Source: Deltaproteobacteria bacterium HGW-Deltaproteobacteria-3 (GTDB lineage Bacteria > Desulfobacterota > Desulfobulbia > Desulfobulbales > Desulfurivibrionaceae). From it: a DNA stretch of 45,835 nt. Both the position numbers and the translations under genes were made by a program. The stretch covers positions 1 to 45,835 of the forward strand of contig PHAW01000001.1 in the NCBI GenBank assembly GCA_002841785.1. The letters are read 5' to 3'. Below the pieces are notes generated by a model. The model searched no databases, was not told where the DNA came from, and was given only the letters and a program-made list of their open reading frames with translations. Shown in pieces: positions 1 to 6,828 of this stretch (its first letter is position 1; the number at the start of each line of letters is the position of its first letter).

Positions 1-230
1 TGGCCAAGGCCGGCGATGTCCGGACGCCTTTTACCGCCAATGTCTGTGAGATCTCCGTCAAGGAAGGCCAGGAAGTAAAGGCCGGGGAGAAACTGGTGGT
101 GCTTGAGGCCATGAAGATGCAGACCCCGGTGAACAGCGAGGTGGACGGAGTGGTTGCCAAGATTGTCGCCAAGGTCGGTGATGCCGTCCAGCCCGGTGAT
201 GAGCTGGTGAAGGTAACGCCCTCAGCCTGA
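1..230 (+). CDS. Biotin-carrier domain, C-terminal end of a carboxylase/decarboxylase subunit (partial)
   Basis: The reading frame enters from the left edge (codons in phase from base 3) and stops with TGA at 228-230, so only about 75 C-terminal residues are visible. They form a biotinyl domain: the motif EAMKM lies at 105-119, and its lysine (114-116) is the residue that biotin protein ligase would modify. In this family the swinging biotin arm carries CO2 between the biotin carboxylase and carboxyltransferase sites. A C-terminal biotinyl domain fits pyruvate carboxylase subunit B, an oxaloacetate decarboxylase alpha subunit, or a separate carrier protein. The visible part cannot decide between these. 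A clear rho-independent terminator follows 26 bases after the stop, so this is the last gene of its transcript. Confidence 0.85.
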   Translation, partial: AKAGDVRTPFTANVCEISVKEGQEVKAGEKLVVLEAMKMQTPVNSEVDGVVAKIVAKVGDAVQPGDELVKVTPSA

Positions 231-255
231 GCCGAACCGATTTTTTTCTGAAAGC

Positions 256-295
256 AAAAGGCCCGTGAGCACAGAGTGTTCACGGGCCTTTTTTT
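256..295 (+). terminator. Rho-independent terminator of the biotin-carrier gene
   Basis: The arm AAAAGGCCCGTGA (256-268) pairs perfectly with TCACGGGCCTTTT (280-292). The stem is GC-rich and runs into a track of T residues. The A-run on the left side means it could also terminate the leftward DUF296 gene that converges from the right. Confidence 0.9.
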
Positions 296-379
296 GAAAC
301 CGGCGAGATTTTTCGCGGTTGCTCCGGGTTGCCGAGGGGGTTTCCTCCGGGCAAAGGGAAGGGCGCAATCAGGGAAGGA

Positions 380-820
380 TCAGTCGGCAAAGGTGAGACG
401 ATTGAATCCTCCCTGGGCAAACCAGGGGCGGGTGGCGTCGATGCCGTCGAGTTCGAGGATCAGCACCTCGAGGACGAGATACACCTTGGTGCCCTTGCGC
501 ACGCAGGCGGTCAGGGTTTCGCCGTGGTGGCCCAGGGCGGCATGGAGGTGGATGCGCGGCTCGGTTTCATCCCAGAAGATGCTCCCGCTGCCCAGGGTTT
601 CCCGGGCGCCGTCGATCTGCGCCCATACAGGCTCAGGGGGCATGACCGGTTCCTTGGGGCCGGTGACCACCCCGGCCTCCCGCAGGCCGCCCAGGACATG
701 GAACCAGGCGCAGCGGATGTTCTCCTTGATGATCAGTTGCCGCAACCCGTCGAGGAAATCGTCTCCCTCGTCAAAGCGTACGGTGAAGATCCGTTTGATC
801 GAGCCGGTGCGGTATTCCAT
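380..820 (-). CDS. PPC/DUF296 domain protein
   Basis: A 146-residue protein made of a single PPC (plants and prokaryotes conserved, DUF296) domain. Support comes from the pattern GLREAGVVTGP (45-55), the histidine-rich strand HLHAALGHHGE (91-101), and a length typical of bacterial stand-alone PPC proteins. In plants the domain accompanies AT-hook DNA-binding proteins. Bacterial single-domain members form trimers with a possible metal site made from conserved histidines, and their role is unknown. The ATG at 820 has a good ribosome site (AGGAA) nine bases upstream and lies 9 bp after the yjgA stop, so the two are probably co-transcribed. Family assignment is confident; function is not known. 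Confidence 0.8.
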   Translation of the reverse strand: MEYRTGSIKRIFTVRFDEGDDFLDGLRQLIIKENIRCAWFHVLGGLREAGVVTGPKEPVMPPEPVWAQIDGARETLGSGSIFWDETEPRIHLHAALGHHGETLTACVRKGTKVYLVLEVLILELDGIDATRPWFAQGGFNRLTFAD

Positions 821-829
821 GGGCGGTTC

Positions 830-1363
830 CTAGTCTTCTGCGGTTGGCGGGGCTGTTTCGGCAAACTGCTGCCGCTCCATGGCGGCGTGGAGTTGCCGGA
901 ATATTTCCCGGCGATGCACCGGCTTGCGGGTGGCGGCATAGCGCAGGGCCGATCTCTCCGTGAGATGTTCGTGGTTGTGCCACGCTTCTTCTCGCGCCGC
1001 CAGCACCTCGGTGATGATGTCTTCCCGCAGCCGCTCCAGTTCGTGAAACGCCCCGGTCTGCTTCAGGTGGGAGCCCTTGCGTTCGGCGAGGAAGGCGAGA
1101 ATCTCGTCGGTGCCGCTCTCTCGCAGCAGGCCGGCGATGAACTTGGTCTGCCGTTTGAGGGCGCCGCCTTTCAGGTCGCGGGAGTTGCTCAGTTCCGCTT
1201 TCAAGAGGTCATCGGCGGGCAGTTTCTTGATGTGGGCCGGAGACAGCTCCACCAGCTCCTTGGCGATCTCTTCGATGTTTTTGGCCAGCCGTTTCTTTTC
1301 CGAGCGGCTCACATAGATTTCCTGCGGGTCGGTATCTCTGCTGCTTGATTTTTTAGTTGCCAT
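830..1363 (-). CDS. yjgA: YjgA/DarP family ribosome-associated protein (DUF615)
   Basis: A 177-residue, highly charged, mostly helical protein of the DUF615 family. The pattern VSRSEKKRLAKNIEEIAKEL near residues 18-37 and the following run of Leu/Lys/Arg helices match E. coli YjgA (DarP), a factor that associates with late 50S ribosomal precursors. The N-terminus is lysine/serine-rich and the C-terminus carries a short acidic tail. It is transcribed leftward, first in a pair with the DUF296 gene. Downstream association with a PPC protein is not a usual pairing. The start at ATG 1363 follows GGGAAC at a suitable distance. Confidence 0.8.
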   Translation of the reverse strand: MATKKSSSRDTDPQEIYVSRSEKKRLAKNIEEIAKELVELSPAHIKKLPADDLLKAELSNSRDLKGGALKRQTKFIAGLLRESGTDEILAFLAERKGSHLKQTGAFHELERLREDIITEVLAAREEAWHNHEHLTERSALRYAATRKPVHRREIFRQLHAAMERQQFAETAPPTAED

Positions 1364-1391
1364 GCAAGTTCCCGCTACAGTAGTATTTCGC

Positions 1392-1497
1392 GTAACTGTT
1401 CAGCAGCACCACATCTGCGTTGTCATCGGCCTGCTTGTGTGCACCAGCACACAGCGCAGACCTCTTCCTAGCATCTGCGGCACTGCTGAACAGTTAC
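1392..1497. repeat. Dispersed inverted repeat, family A copy 1
   Basis: A perfect 15-bp inverted repeat, GTAACTGTTCAGCAG (1392-1406) against 1483-1497, encloses about 76 bases. The interior contains CACCACATCTGC, a TTGTGTGCA/AGCACAC hairpin and GCATCTGCGGCA. The same interior words recur at 37344-37484, and the end sequence recurs at 14773. It lies between the divergent yjgA and alcohol dehydrogenase genes. It encodes nothing recognisable. Confidence 0.75.
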
Positions 1498-1613
1498 AGA
1501 TCGGCGGTTAGCCTTAGTTTCGGTTAATACGCCGGACAGTTTTACGGATGTATTTATCTTCCTGGGACAGTAGCATTGCCCGTAAGTTTTATAAACAAAA
1601 AAGGGGACCCACC

Positions 1614-2786
1614 ATGCATTCCCAATCCTTTACCGTCACCCAACCCACCCGGATCCGTTTCGGAGTGGATGCGATCAACGACCTTCCCGCCCTGGTAAAA
1701 GAGCTTGGCGGCAGCAAGGTTTTCCTGGTGGTTGACCCGGGCCTTGTCAAAGCCGGGCTGGTGGAGCGGATCACCGCGCCGCTGACCAAGGCCAAAATTG
1801 CCTTTGAACTCTACGACCAGATTGACCCGGAGCCGGGTCTGAAGCTGGCCGACAACGGCCTCAAGCTGGCGAAAAAGGCCAAGTGCGACTGCGTGGTCGG
1901 CGCGGGCGGCGGCTCGGCCATGGATGTGGCCAAGGCGGTCAGCATTCTCCTGACCAACGGCGGCAAGGCCGAGGATTACCTTGGGTTGGGCAAGATCAAG
2001 AAAGCGGGGGTGCCGAAGATCATGATCCCCACCAGCGCCGGAACCGGGGCCGAGGTCACCTTTACCGCGGTGTTCATCAATGAGAAAACCAAGTCCAAGG
2101 GCGGGATGAACGGCGATCCGCTGTACCCGGAGGCCGCCATCCTCGATCCGGCCCTCACCGTCTCCCTGCCCCCGCATATCACCGCCACCACCGGGGTGGA
2201 TGCCCTGACCCATGCCCTGGAGGCCTTTGTCTCCACCCAGGCCCACCCCATCTCCGACATGTATGCCCTGGAGGCCATCGAGCTGATCAGCTCCAACCTG
2301 GTCAAGGCCTATGCCCATGGCGGCAACATGGAGGCCCGCTCCAACATGCTCCTCGGCAGCCTGCTGGCCGGCAAGGCCCTGGCCACCGCCGGGGTCGGCC
2401 TGGTGCATGCCATGGCCTATCCGCTGGGCGGTATGTTCGGCATCCCGCACGGCTTGGCCAACGCGGTGCTGCTCCCCTATGTGATGGCCTACAACCTCAT
2501 CGGCAATCCCGGCAGATTCGCCATGCTGGCCGAGGTGATGGGCGCCAAGGTCGATGGCTTGCCCGAGCGCGAGGCAGCCGAGGCCGGGGTGGAATTCGTC
2601 TACCGGATGAATCAGGATCTCGGCATTCCCGCAAGCCTGGCCGAGTTGAAGATCCCGGCCAAGAAGATTCCCGAGATGGCCAAGATCGCCCTCACCGTGA
2701 CCCGGCCGGTGGAGAACAACCCGCGCAAGCCCAGCCTGGAAGATGTGATCCGGGTCTATGAAACAGCCATGGAAGGGTGGGGTTGA
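1614..2786 (+). CDS. Iron-containing (type III) alcohol dehydrogenase
   Basis: A 390-residue NAD(P)-dependent, metal-containing alcohol dehydrogenase that interconverts alcohols and aldehydes in the cytoplasm. The cofactor motif GGGSAMDVAK is at 98-107, the dehydrogenase signature AGTGAEVT at 142-149, and the four expected iron ligands are D196, H200, H265 and H279 (in VDALTHALEA, LVHAMAYPLG and GIPHGLAN). Length is normal for the family. An in-frame upstream extension to 1548 exists, but the ATG at 1614 has the ribosome site AAAGGGGA and begins the conserved fold. The substrate cannot be read from sequence; members in anaerobes act on ethanol, butanol, 1,3-propanediol or lactaldehyde. A DegT-type aminotransferase follows 70 bp downstream on the same strand. 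Confidence 0.93.
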   Translation: MHSQSFTVTQPTRIRFGVDAINDLPALVKELGGSKVFLVVDPGLVKAGLVERITAPLTKAKIAFELYDQIDPEPGLKLADNGLKLAKKAKCDCVVGAGGGSAMDVAKAVSILLTNGGKAEDYLGLGKIKKAGVPKIMIPTSAGTGAEVTFTAVFINEKTKSKGGMNGDPLYPEAAILDPALTVSLPPHITATTGVDALTHALEAFVSTQAHPISDMYALEAIELISSNLVKAYAHGGNMEARSNMLLGSLLAGKALATAGVGLVHAMAYPLGGMFGIPHGLANAVLLPYVMAYNLIGNPGRFAMLAEVMGAKVDGLPEREAAEAGVEFVYRMNQDLGIPASLAELKIPAKKIPEMAKIALTVTRPVENNPRKPSLEDVIRVYETAMEGWG

Positions 2787-2856
2787 GTGAGTGAAGAGTG
2801 CAGATTGAAAAATGTAAAGTTAGAACAGATACAGATTGCAGACAGAGGAGTGCATT

Positions 2857-4068
2857 ATGCCCGGTTTTGAGATATTTGGCGAAGAAGAGAAAAAAGAGAT
2901 ACTGGAGGTGCTGGACACCGGGGTGCTGTTCCGCTACGAGTTTCCCGACCAGCGCAAAGGGGTGTACAAGGTCCGGACCTTTGAGGAGAAGTTTGCCGCC
3001 TATTGCGGGGTGAAGCACGGCCAGGCCGTCACCTCCGGCACCGCGGCGCTCAAAGTTGCCATGGCCGGTCTGGGCATCGGGCCCGGAGACGAGGTTGTCA
3101 CCCAGGGCTTCACCTTTGTCGCCACCTGGGAAGCGATTTTTGAGATCGGGGCCATCCCGGTTTTTGCCGAGGTGGACGAAACCCTGAACATGGACCCGGC
3201 TGATCTGGAAAAGAAGATCACCGCCAAAACCAAGTTGATCATCCCGGTGCACATGATGGGCGCCGCGGCCCGCATTGAGGAGATCAAGGCTATTGCAGAC
3301 AAGCACGGGATTCCGGTGCTTGAAGACACGGCCCAGGCTGCCGGAGCCAGCCTCAACGGCAAGCGCCTCGGCTCCTTCGGGGCCTGCGGCACCTTCTCAT
3401 TCGATCCGGTCAAGACCATGACCACCGGCGAGGGCGGGATGATCGTCACTAACGACGAGACGCTCTGGCGGAACATGAGCGAGTACCACGACCACGGCCA
3501 TGACCATGCGGTCAATCCCGGCGGTCGGGGCGGCGAGGGCCGCAGCTTCATCGGTTCCAACTACCGGATGATGGAGCTGCAGGGCGCCATCGGCCTGGCC
3601 CAACTGGCCAAGCTCGACGGAATCGTTGCGGCCCAGCAACAGAACAAAAAGGCGATGAAAGCGCTGGTTGCCAAGCTGCCTGGCGTAACCTTCAGGACCA
3701 TCCTGGACGAGAAGGGCGACAACGCCTCTTTCCTCGCCTTTTTTCTGCCGGACAAGGACAAGGCCCAAACGGTGAAAAAAGTTCTGGCTGAAAACGGGGC
3801 CGGGGCCATCTGCTTTGCCGAAAACACCTGGCATTACTACCCCAAGTGGGAGCATCTGCTGGCCGGGGCCACTCTGGCCAAGTCGGGATGGCCTTTTGCG
3901 GAGCCGGGTGGGAAAAAACGGGTGGTGTACGATGCCACGATTCTGCCGCAGTCAGCAGGGATCATGGACCGGCTGCTCGTCTATCCGGTGCCGGTCAAAG
4001 AGCTTTCCGCGGAGCGGCTTGCGCAGATCGGGGCTGCGGTGGAAAAGGCGGGTGCCGCCCTTTCCTGA
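2857..4068 (+). CDS. DegT/DnrJ/EryC1/StrS family PLP aminotransferase
   Basis: A 403-residue fold-type I aminotransferase of the DegT/StrS group, which usually aminates keto-sugars during synthesis of surface polysaccharides or antibiotics. The PLP site is clear: TSGTAALKVAM (59-69) binds the phosphate, D157 in LEDTAQAAG contacts the pyridine nitrogen, and K186 in FDPVKTMTTGEGG is the Schiff-base lysine. The ATG at 2857 follows GAGGAG and starts the conserved part; the upstream in-frame ATG at 2836 has no ribosome site. No other sugar-nucleotide genes lie alongside, so the substrate is unknown. Co-transcription with the upstream alcohol dehydrogenase is possible but unproven. Confidence 0.9.
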   Translation: MPGFEIFGEEEKKEILEVLDTGVLFRYEFPDQRKGVYKVRTFEEKFAAYCGVKHGQAVTSGTAALKVAMAGLGIGPGDEVVTQGFTFVATWEAIFEIGAIPVFAEVDETLNMDPADLEKKITAKTKLIIPVHMMGAAARIEEIKAIADKHGIPVLEDTAQAAGASLNGKRLGSFGACGTFSFDPVKTMTTGEGGMIVTNDETLWRNMSEYHDHGHDHAVNPGGRGGEGRSFIGSNYRMMELQGAIGLAQLAKLDGIVAAQQQNKKAMKALVAKLPGVTFRTILDEKGDNASFLAFFLPDKDKAQTVKKVLAENGAGAICFAENTWHYYPKWEHLLAGATLAKSGWPFAEPGGKKRVVYDATILPQSAGIMDRLLVYPVPVKELSAERLAQIGAAVEKAGAALS

Positions 4069-4298
4069 GCAGGCGAAAAGCCGTTAGTGTGTCCGTCCTT
4101 CCAGGGTTGGAGCCTGAGAGGACGGACAAAGTCCAGCCAGCGGCATCGGTCAAGCCGCCCAGGTTATTGCAGGCGGAACCCGGGGAAACCCTATCAAAAG
4201 GTTAATACATGCAGGCAGCCGGGGTGGTCATCCGCTGAGCTGGAACTTTACCAGAATTTGTTTGTTATCGCCCCCGGACCGGGAGCAGCCAAGGCTTA
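4069..4298. other. Intergenic region with strong secondary structure, no gene recognised
   Basis: About 230 bases between the converging aminotransferase and cytochrome genes. A perfect 9-bp inverted repeat, GTCCGTCCT (4091-4099) against AGGACGGAC (4119-4127), is followed by GCGGC/GCCGC and GCAGGCGG-containing segments that could form further stems. There is no T-run, so it is not a simple terminator. It did not match any RNA class I could recall (RNase P, tmRNA, 6S, SRP, common riboswitches). It may be an unassigned small RNA or a decayed repeat. Confidence 0.4.
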
Positions 4299-4697
4299 TC
4301 AGCCGCAGCTTCTGTTGGTCCGAGGGTCCCAGGTGTCATAGGCCGTGCTGTACAGGTAATCATTCACACATGTCAATTCTTCGGCGGAAAGATTGGCCCA
4401 GGAGCCGTCCTTGGCGCAGCGCGCGTTTTTCCTGAAAAATACGGCGTTCCAACCCCGCATGGTCCGTGAATCCTCATTCATGTACTGAGCGCCTTTGTCG
4501 TTCCCTCTGTAATGGCAACTCTTACAATTGCTTTTATACAGTTTATATCCGCCAAAGGTATTTTTGAACTCCATGGCACGACTGGTCTGGGTCGCCGGAT
4601 CAAACCGGTAGACCGTCTCTCCGGCAAAAACATGAGCATGAGACAGGAATGTCAGAGATGCCACCATCACAACAATGACTGCGATCTTTTTTTTCAT
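4299..4697 (-). CDS. Small periplasmic monoheme c-type cytochrome
   Basis: A 132-residue exported protein. Residues 1-25 form a signal peptide (KKK, hydrophobic core, cleavage near VFA|GE). One heme-binding motif, CKSCH, is at 58-62. Met73 and Met80 are candidates for the sixth heme ligand, and four further cysteines lie toward the C-terminus. The start at 4697 is set by the strong ribosome site AGGAGGTAGAAAG; a longer frame to 4811 has none. A TetR-type gene lies directly upstream on the same strand. The inverted repeat at 4886-4903 between them is a probable operator, so expression is likely controlled by that regulator. The electron partner is unknown. Confidence 0.8.
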   Translation of the reverse strand: MKKKIAVIVVMVASLTFLSHAHVFAGETVYRFDPATQTSRAMEFKNTFGGYKLYKSNCKSCHYRGNDKGAQYMNEDSRTMRGWNAVFFRKNARCAKDGSWANLSAEELTCVNDYLYSTAYDTWDPRTNRSCG

Positions 4698-4885
4698 CTT
4701 TCTACCTCCTGTGTTGCGTTTGAGATAATCCAGACGACAGGTGATGCTTGCTGCGCAAAACACCTCCTGCTCCTCTGACCAACGAACTGTGAACGGGCAC
4801 GTAGTAAGCACGCAAAAAAAGCTGTGCAGCTCCTTATGCCTTAGTGAAGCTTGTTATCACACGCGTGGTGAAAGATTTCAAGAAT

Positions 4886-4903
4886 AAAATGAACATTCAT
4901 TTT
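4886..4903. promoter_or_regulatory. Probable TetR operator upstream of the cytochrome gene
   Basis: AAAATGAA and TTCATTTT form perfect 8-bp arms around a 2-bp centre, a symmetry typical of TetR-family operators. It lies in the leader between the TetR gene (start 5512) and the cytochrome (start 4697). The core TGAACATTCA recurs with one mismatch at 5541-5550, just upstream of the TetR gene itself. Confidence 0.65.
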
Positions 4904-4927
4904 TGTTGGGGGGGTGAAAAAAAATGT

Positions 4928-5512
4928 TTACGGCTTTACTGCGCGCCACGCTGATTCCCAGATTTCGTCAAGCAGGCTGGGGAGCGGTTCCTGTACCATG
5001 CCTATCAGCCGGAGTTGAATGAGTCGTGTCATGCCGCCAAATAGGCTCGGTCCGGCAACCACCAGAGCGAGGGGTCTGATCTCTCCGTTGTTGATGCCTT
5101 CCTGAATGGCCTCACGGATCCGTGTCAGTGCTTTTCCGGCACAAATGGATACAGCCGAGGGCATGATTTCCTTGTGTCTTGCAAAGATTATGAAATCAAC
5201 AAGTTCGGGAAAATCTTCGGTGAGCTGGAAATAATAGGCCATGATTGCGCGGCAGCGGTCATGCGTATTGGCATTTTGGGCAATTATTGTTTCGATGGTT
5301 GCAAAAATATCTTCAGAGATTTCCTGATACAGCGTTTGCGCTATTTCTTCTTTATTTTTGAAGTAACGATAGATCAATCCGATGCTGACATCCGCCTGTT
5401 CACGGATATCATGGACGGAGGTTTTGAAGTACCCCTTGCTGTGAAAAAGCTTGAGGGCCGTGTGGAGAATTCTGTCGCGTCTGTTTTTTGAACTGCTCTT
5501 GTAAAAACTCAT
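4928..5512 (-). CDS. TetR/AcrR family transcriptional regulator
   Basis: A 194-residue one-domain regulator. The N-terminal helix-turn-helix is about residues 12-58 (ILHTALKLFHSKGYFKTSVH, then IREQADVSIGLIYRYFKNKEEI), the classic TetR pattern. The C-terminal ligand domain is variable and the effector cannot be predicted. Its own upstream region carries TGCACATTCA (5541-5550), and its downstream leader carries the related palindrome at 4886-4903, so autoregulation and control of the downstream cytochrome are likely. Confidence 0.9.
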   Translation of the reverse strand: MSFYKSSSKNRRDRILHTALKLFHSKGYFKTSVHDIREQADVSIGLIYRYFKNKEEIAQTLYQEISEDIFATIETIIAQNANTHDRCRAIMAYYFQLTEDFPELVDFIIFARHKEIMPSAVSICAGKALTRIREAIQEGINNGEIRPLALVVAGPSLFGGMTRLIQLRLIGMVQEPLPSLLDEIWESAWRAVKP

Positions 5513-5540
5513 GGGCTGAACCTGATTGTGTTAAGATCGC

Positions 5541-5550
5541 TGCACATTCA
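5541..5550. promoter_or_regulatory. Second copy of the TetR operator core
   Basis: TGCACATTCA matches nine of ten bases of the core of the 4886-4903 palindrome (TGAACATTCA). It lies 29-38 bp before the TetR start codon, next to the AT-rich stretch TATATAATAT, which could supply a -10 element on the minus strand. This is the position expected for autorepression. Confidence 0.5.
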
Positions 5551-5607
5551 GATTTCTATATAATATTGAGGGGGATGTCAATCTCCATCCCCCTGCTGCC
5601 CCTGAAT

Positions 5608-6051
5608 TTATGGCCGCACCGCCCTGATATATCCCTGGGTTCCCGGCGCGTACTGCCGTTCCGGATCGCACTGGTCGGAGATCTCCCAGGCCCCGGCCTT
5701 GCCCTCCCCGTTTTTTTCGCCGGACCAGTAGTTCCCCTTGCGATCCAAGGCGCAATCGCCATTCTGGAACAGGTCAAAGAGGTAGTTGAGGTCGTAGAGT
5801 TCATCGACGGTGGGCAGACGCCAGTCGCTGTACCCTCCCAGGCTCAGGGTGCGCACATACTGTTCCGCATCCTGCAGGCTGGTGGTTATGGCGCTTTTTT
5901 CGACCTGCCACATCCGGCCGGAGACGGTGTCCTGGCAGATGCCGTTGCCCAGGTTTTGCATGCGCGCCTGGCGGGAAGACTTGCCGGCGCAGCCCTGGAG
6001 GGAGAGGAGAAGTACTGCCAGGAGAAGCAAAACGCGATGTGTGTGTTTCAT
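5608..6051 (-). CDS. DUF1566 (Lcl C-terminal) domain lipoprotein
   Basis: A 147-residue lipoprotein. Residues 1-20 are a signal peptide ending in the lipobox LQGC, with Cys21 the lipidated residue. The mature part is a DUF1566 domain, marked by GYSDWRLPTVDELYDL near 73-88, YWSGE near 108-112, and the terminal GYIRAVRP. The domain is a C-type-lectin-like fold found in many deltaproteobacterial surface proteins and its function is mostly unknown. The start is 37 bp below the stop of the second TetR regulator on the same strand, so the two may form an operon. Confidence 0.85.
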   Translation of the reverse strand: MKHTHRVLLLLAVLLLSLQGCAGKSSRQARMQNLGNGICQDTVSGRMWQVEKSAITTSLQDAEQYVRTLSLGGYSDWRLPTVDELYDLNYLFDLFQNGDCALDRKGNYWSGEKNGEGKAGAWEISDQCDPERQYAPGTQGYIRAVRP

Positions 6052-6088
6052 GTCGGACCTCCTTGGGTCGTGTTGCGGGAAGAAAAAA

Positions 6089-6676
6089 TTACCGCCCCAG
6101 CAGGCCTGTGATGGCGGCGAGGAAATCGTTCAGGTCCTCTTTGTCTTTGCTGACCCTGGACATCATGATTCCGCCTTCCAGGGTGGCCACCACGGTTTTG
6201 GCCAGGAGCCGGGGCTGGGTGGCTGGCGGCAGCAGCCCTTTTTCCAGGGCCTCGTCAAGATGCGCGGCCAGCAAATCGGTCCAGCGGCCGAATACCTCCT
6301 GGATGACTTCGGAGAATGTATGGTTGCAGTCGGCCATCTCCAGGGCGGTGTTGCCGAACAGGCAGCCGCCGACGAAGTTGTTTTTTTCCTGTTCCGTGAA
6401 AATAGCCTTGCAGGAGTTGATGATTTTTTCGACCGGGTCGCGGCCGGCAAGGCCTTTTGCCAGAAAAGAAAAGAATTCATCCTTGGCATCCTCAAGCACC
6501 GCGAGGCCCAGCTCCTCCTTGCTGGCGAAGTGGTAGTACAGATTGCCTTTTTTGACCCCGGTGGCCTCGATGACCGCGCTGATGCTGGTGTTGTGAAATC
6601 CTTGGGCCACAAGGATTTTCCTGGTCGTCTTGAGGATATGGTCGCGGGTTTTTTCACCCTTGCTGGTTGTGGACAT
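6089..6676 (-). CDS. TetR/AcrR family transcriptional regulator (second)
   Basis: A 195-residue regulator with an N-terminal helix-turn-helix: TSISAVIEATGVKKGNLYYH (about 30-49) followed by FASKEELGLAVLE. The C-terminal region resembles the YcdC/TetR_C_33-like group that contains a conserved GCLFGNTALE segment (here 104-113). The divergent membrane-protein gene begins at 6829. The palindrome ACTGACCGGTTGGT (6703-6716) and a TATAAT overlap in the spacer, so this protein probably represses both itself and the divergent gene. Confidence 0.9.
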   Translation of the reverse strand: MSTTSKGEKTRDHILKTTRKILVAQGFHNTSISAVIEATGVKKGNLYYHFASKEELGLAVLEDAKDEFFSFLAKGLAGRDPVEKIINSCKAIFTEQEKNNFVGGCLFGNTALEMADCNHTFSEVIQEVFGRWTDLLAAHLDEALEKGLLPPATQPRLLAKTVVATLEGGIMMSRVSKDKEDLNDFLAAITGLLGR

Positions 6677-6702
6677 TGTTGTTCTCTTTCAATTAAAAAT
6701 AA

Positions 6703-6721
6703 ACTGACCGGTTGGTATAAT
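6703..6721 (+). promoter_or_regulatory. Operator overlapping a -10 element between divergent genes
   Basis: ACTGACCGGTTGGT (6703-6716) is a 14-bp imperfect palindrome (10 of 14 positions symmetrical) centred on ACCGGT, typical of TetR operators. It overlaps the first base of a perfect TATAAT (6716-6721) on the plus strand, 108 bp before the start of the membrane protein. Binding there would block the promoter. Confidence 0.6.
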
Positions 6722-6828
6722 TTATCCCTGTTCCGTTGCATCGTCAAGAGCAATCTTGCCGTTTTCTTCTCCAGGGGGATCAGCGATGCGATATACTGGG
6801 AATGGAAGTATGCAACTGGAGGATTGAC

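Noticed and set aside
1554-2450. Long leftward open frame opposite the alcohol dehydrogenase
   Set aside because: It is the antisense shadow of a strongly conserved gene; its composition is Gly/Gln/His-rich and it has no ribosome site or family match.
4260-4300. GGACCGGGAGCAGCCAAGGC resembles the tip of bacterial SRP RNA
   Set aside because: The long flanking stem required for SRP RNA is absent, so I treat the similarity as chance.
4814-4831. Leftward terminator (AGCT stem with T-run) after the first TetR gene
   Set aside because: The stem is only 4-5 bp with a very short loop, too weak to claim.
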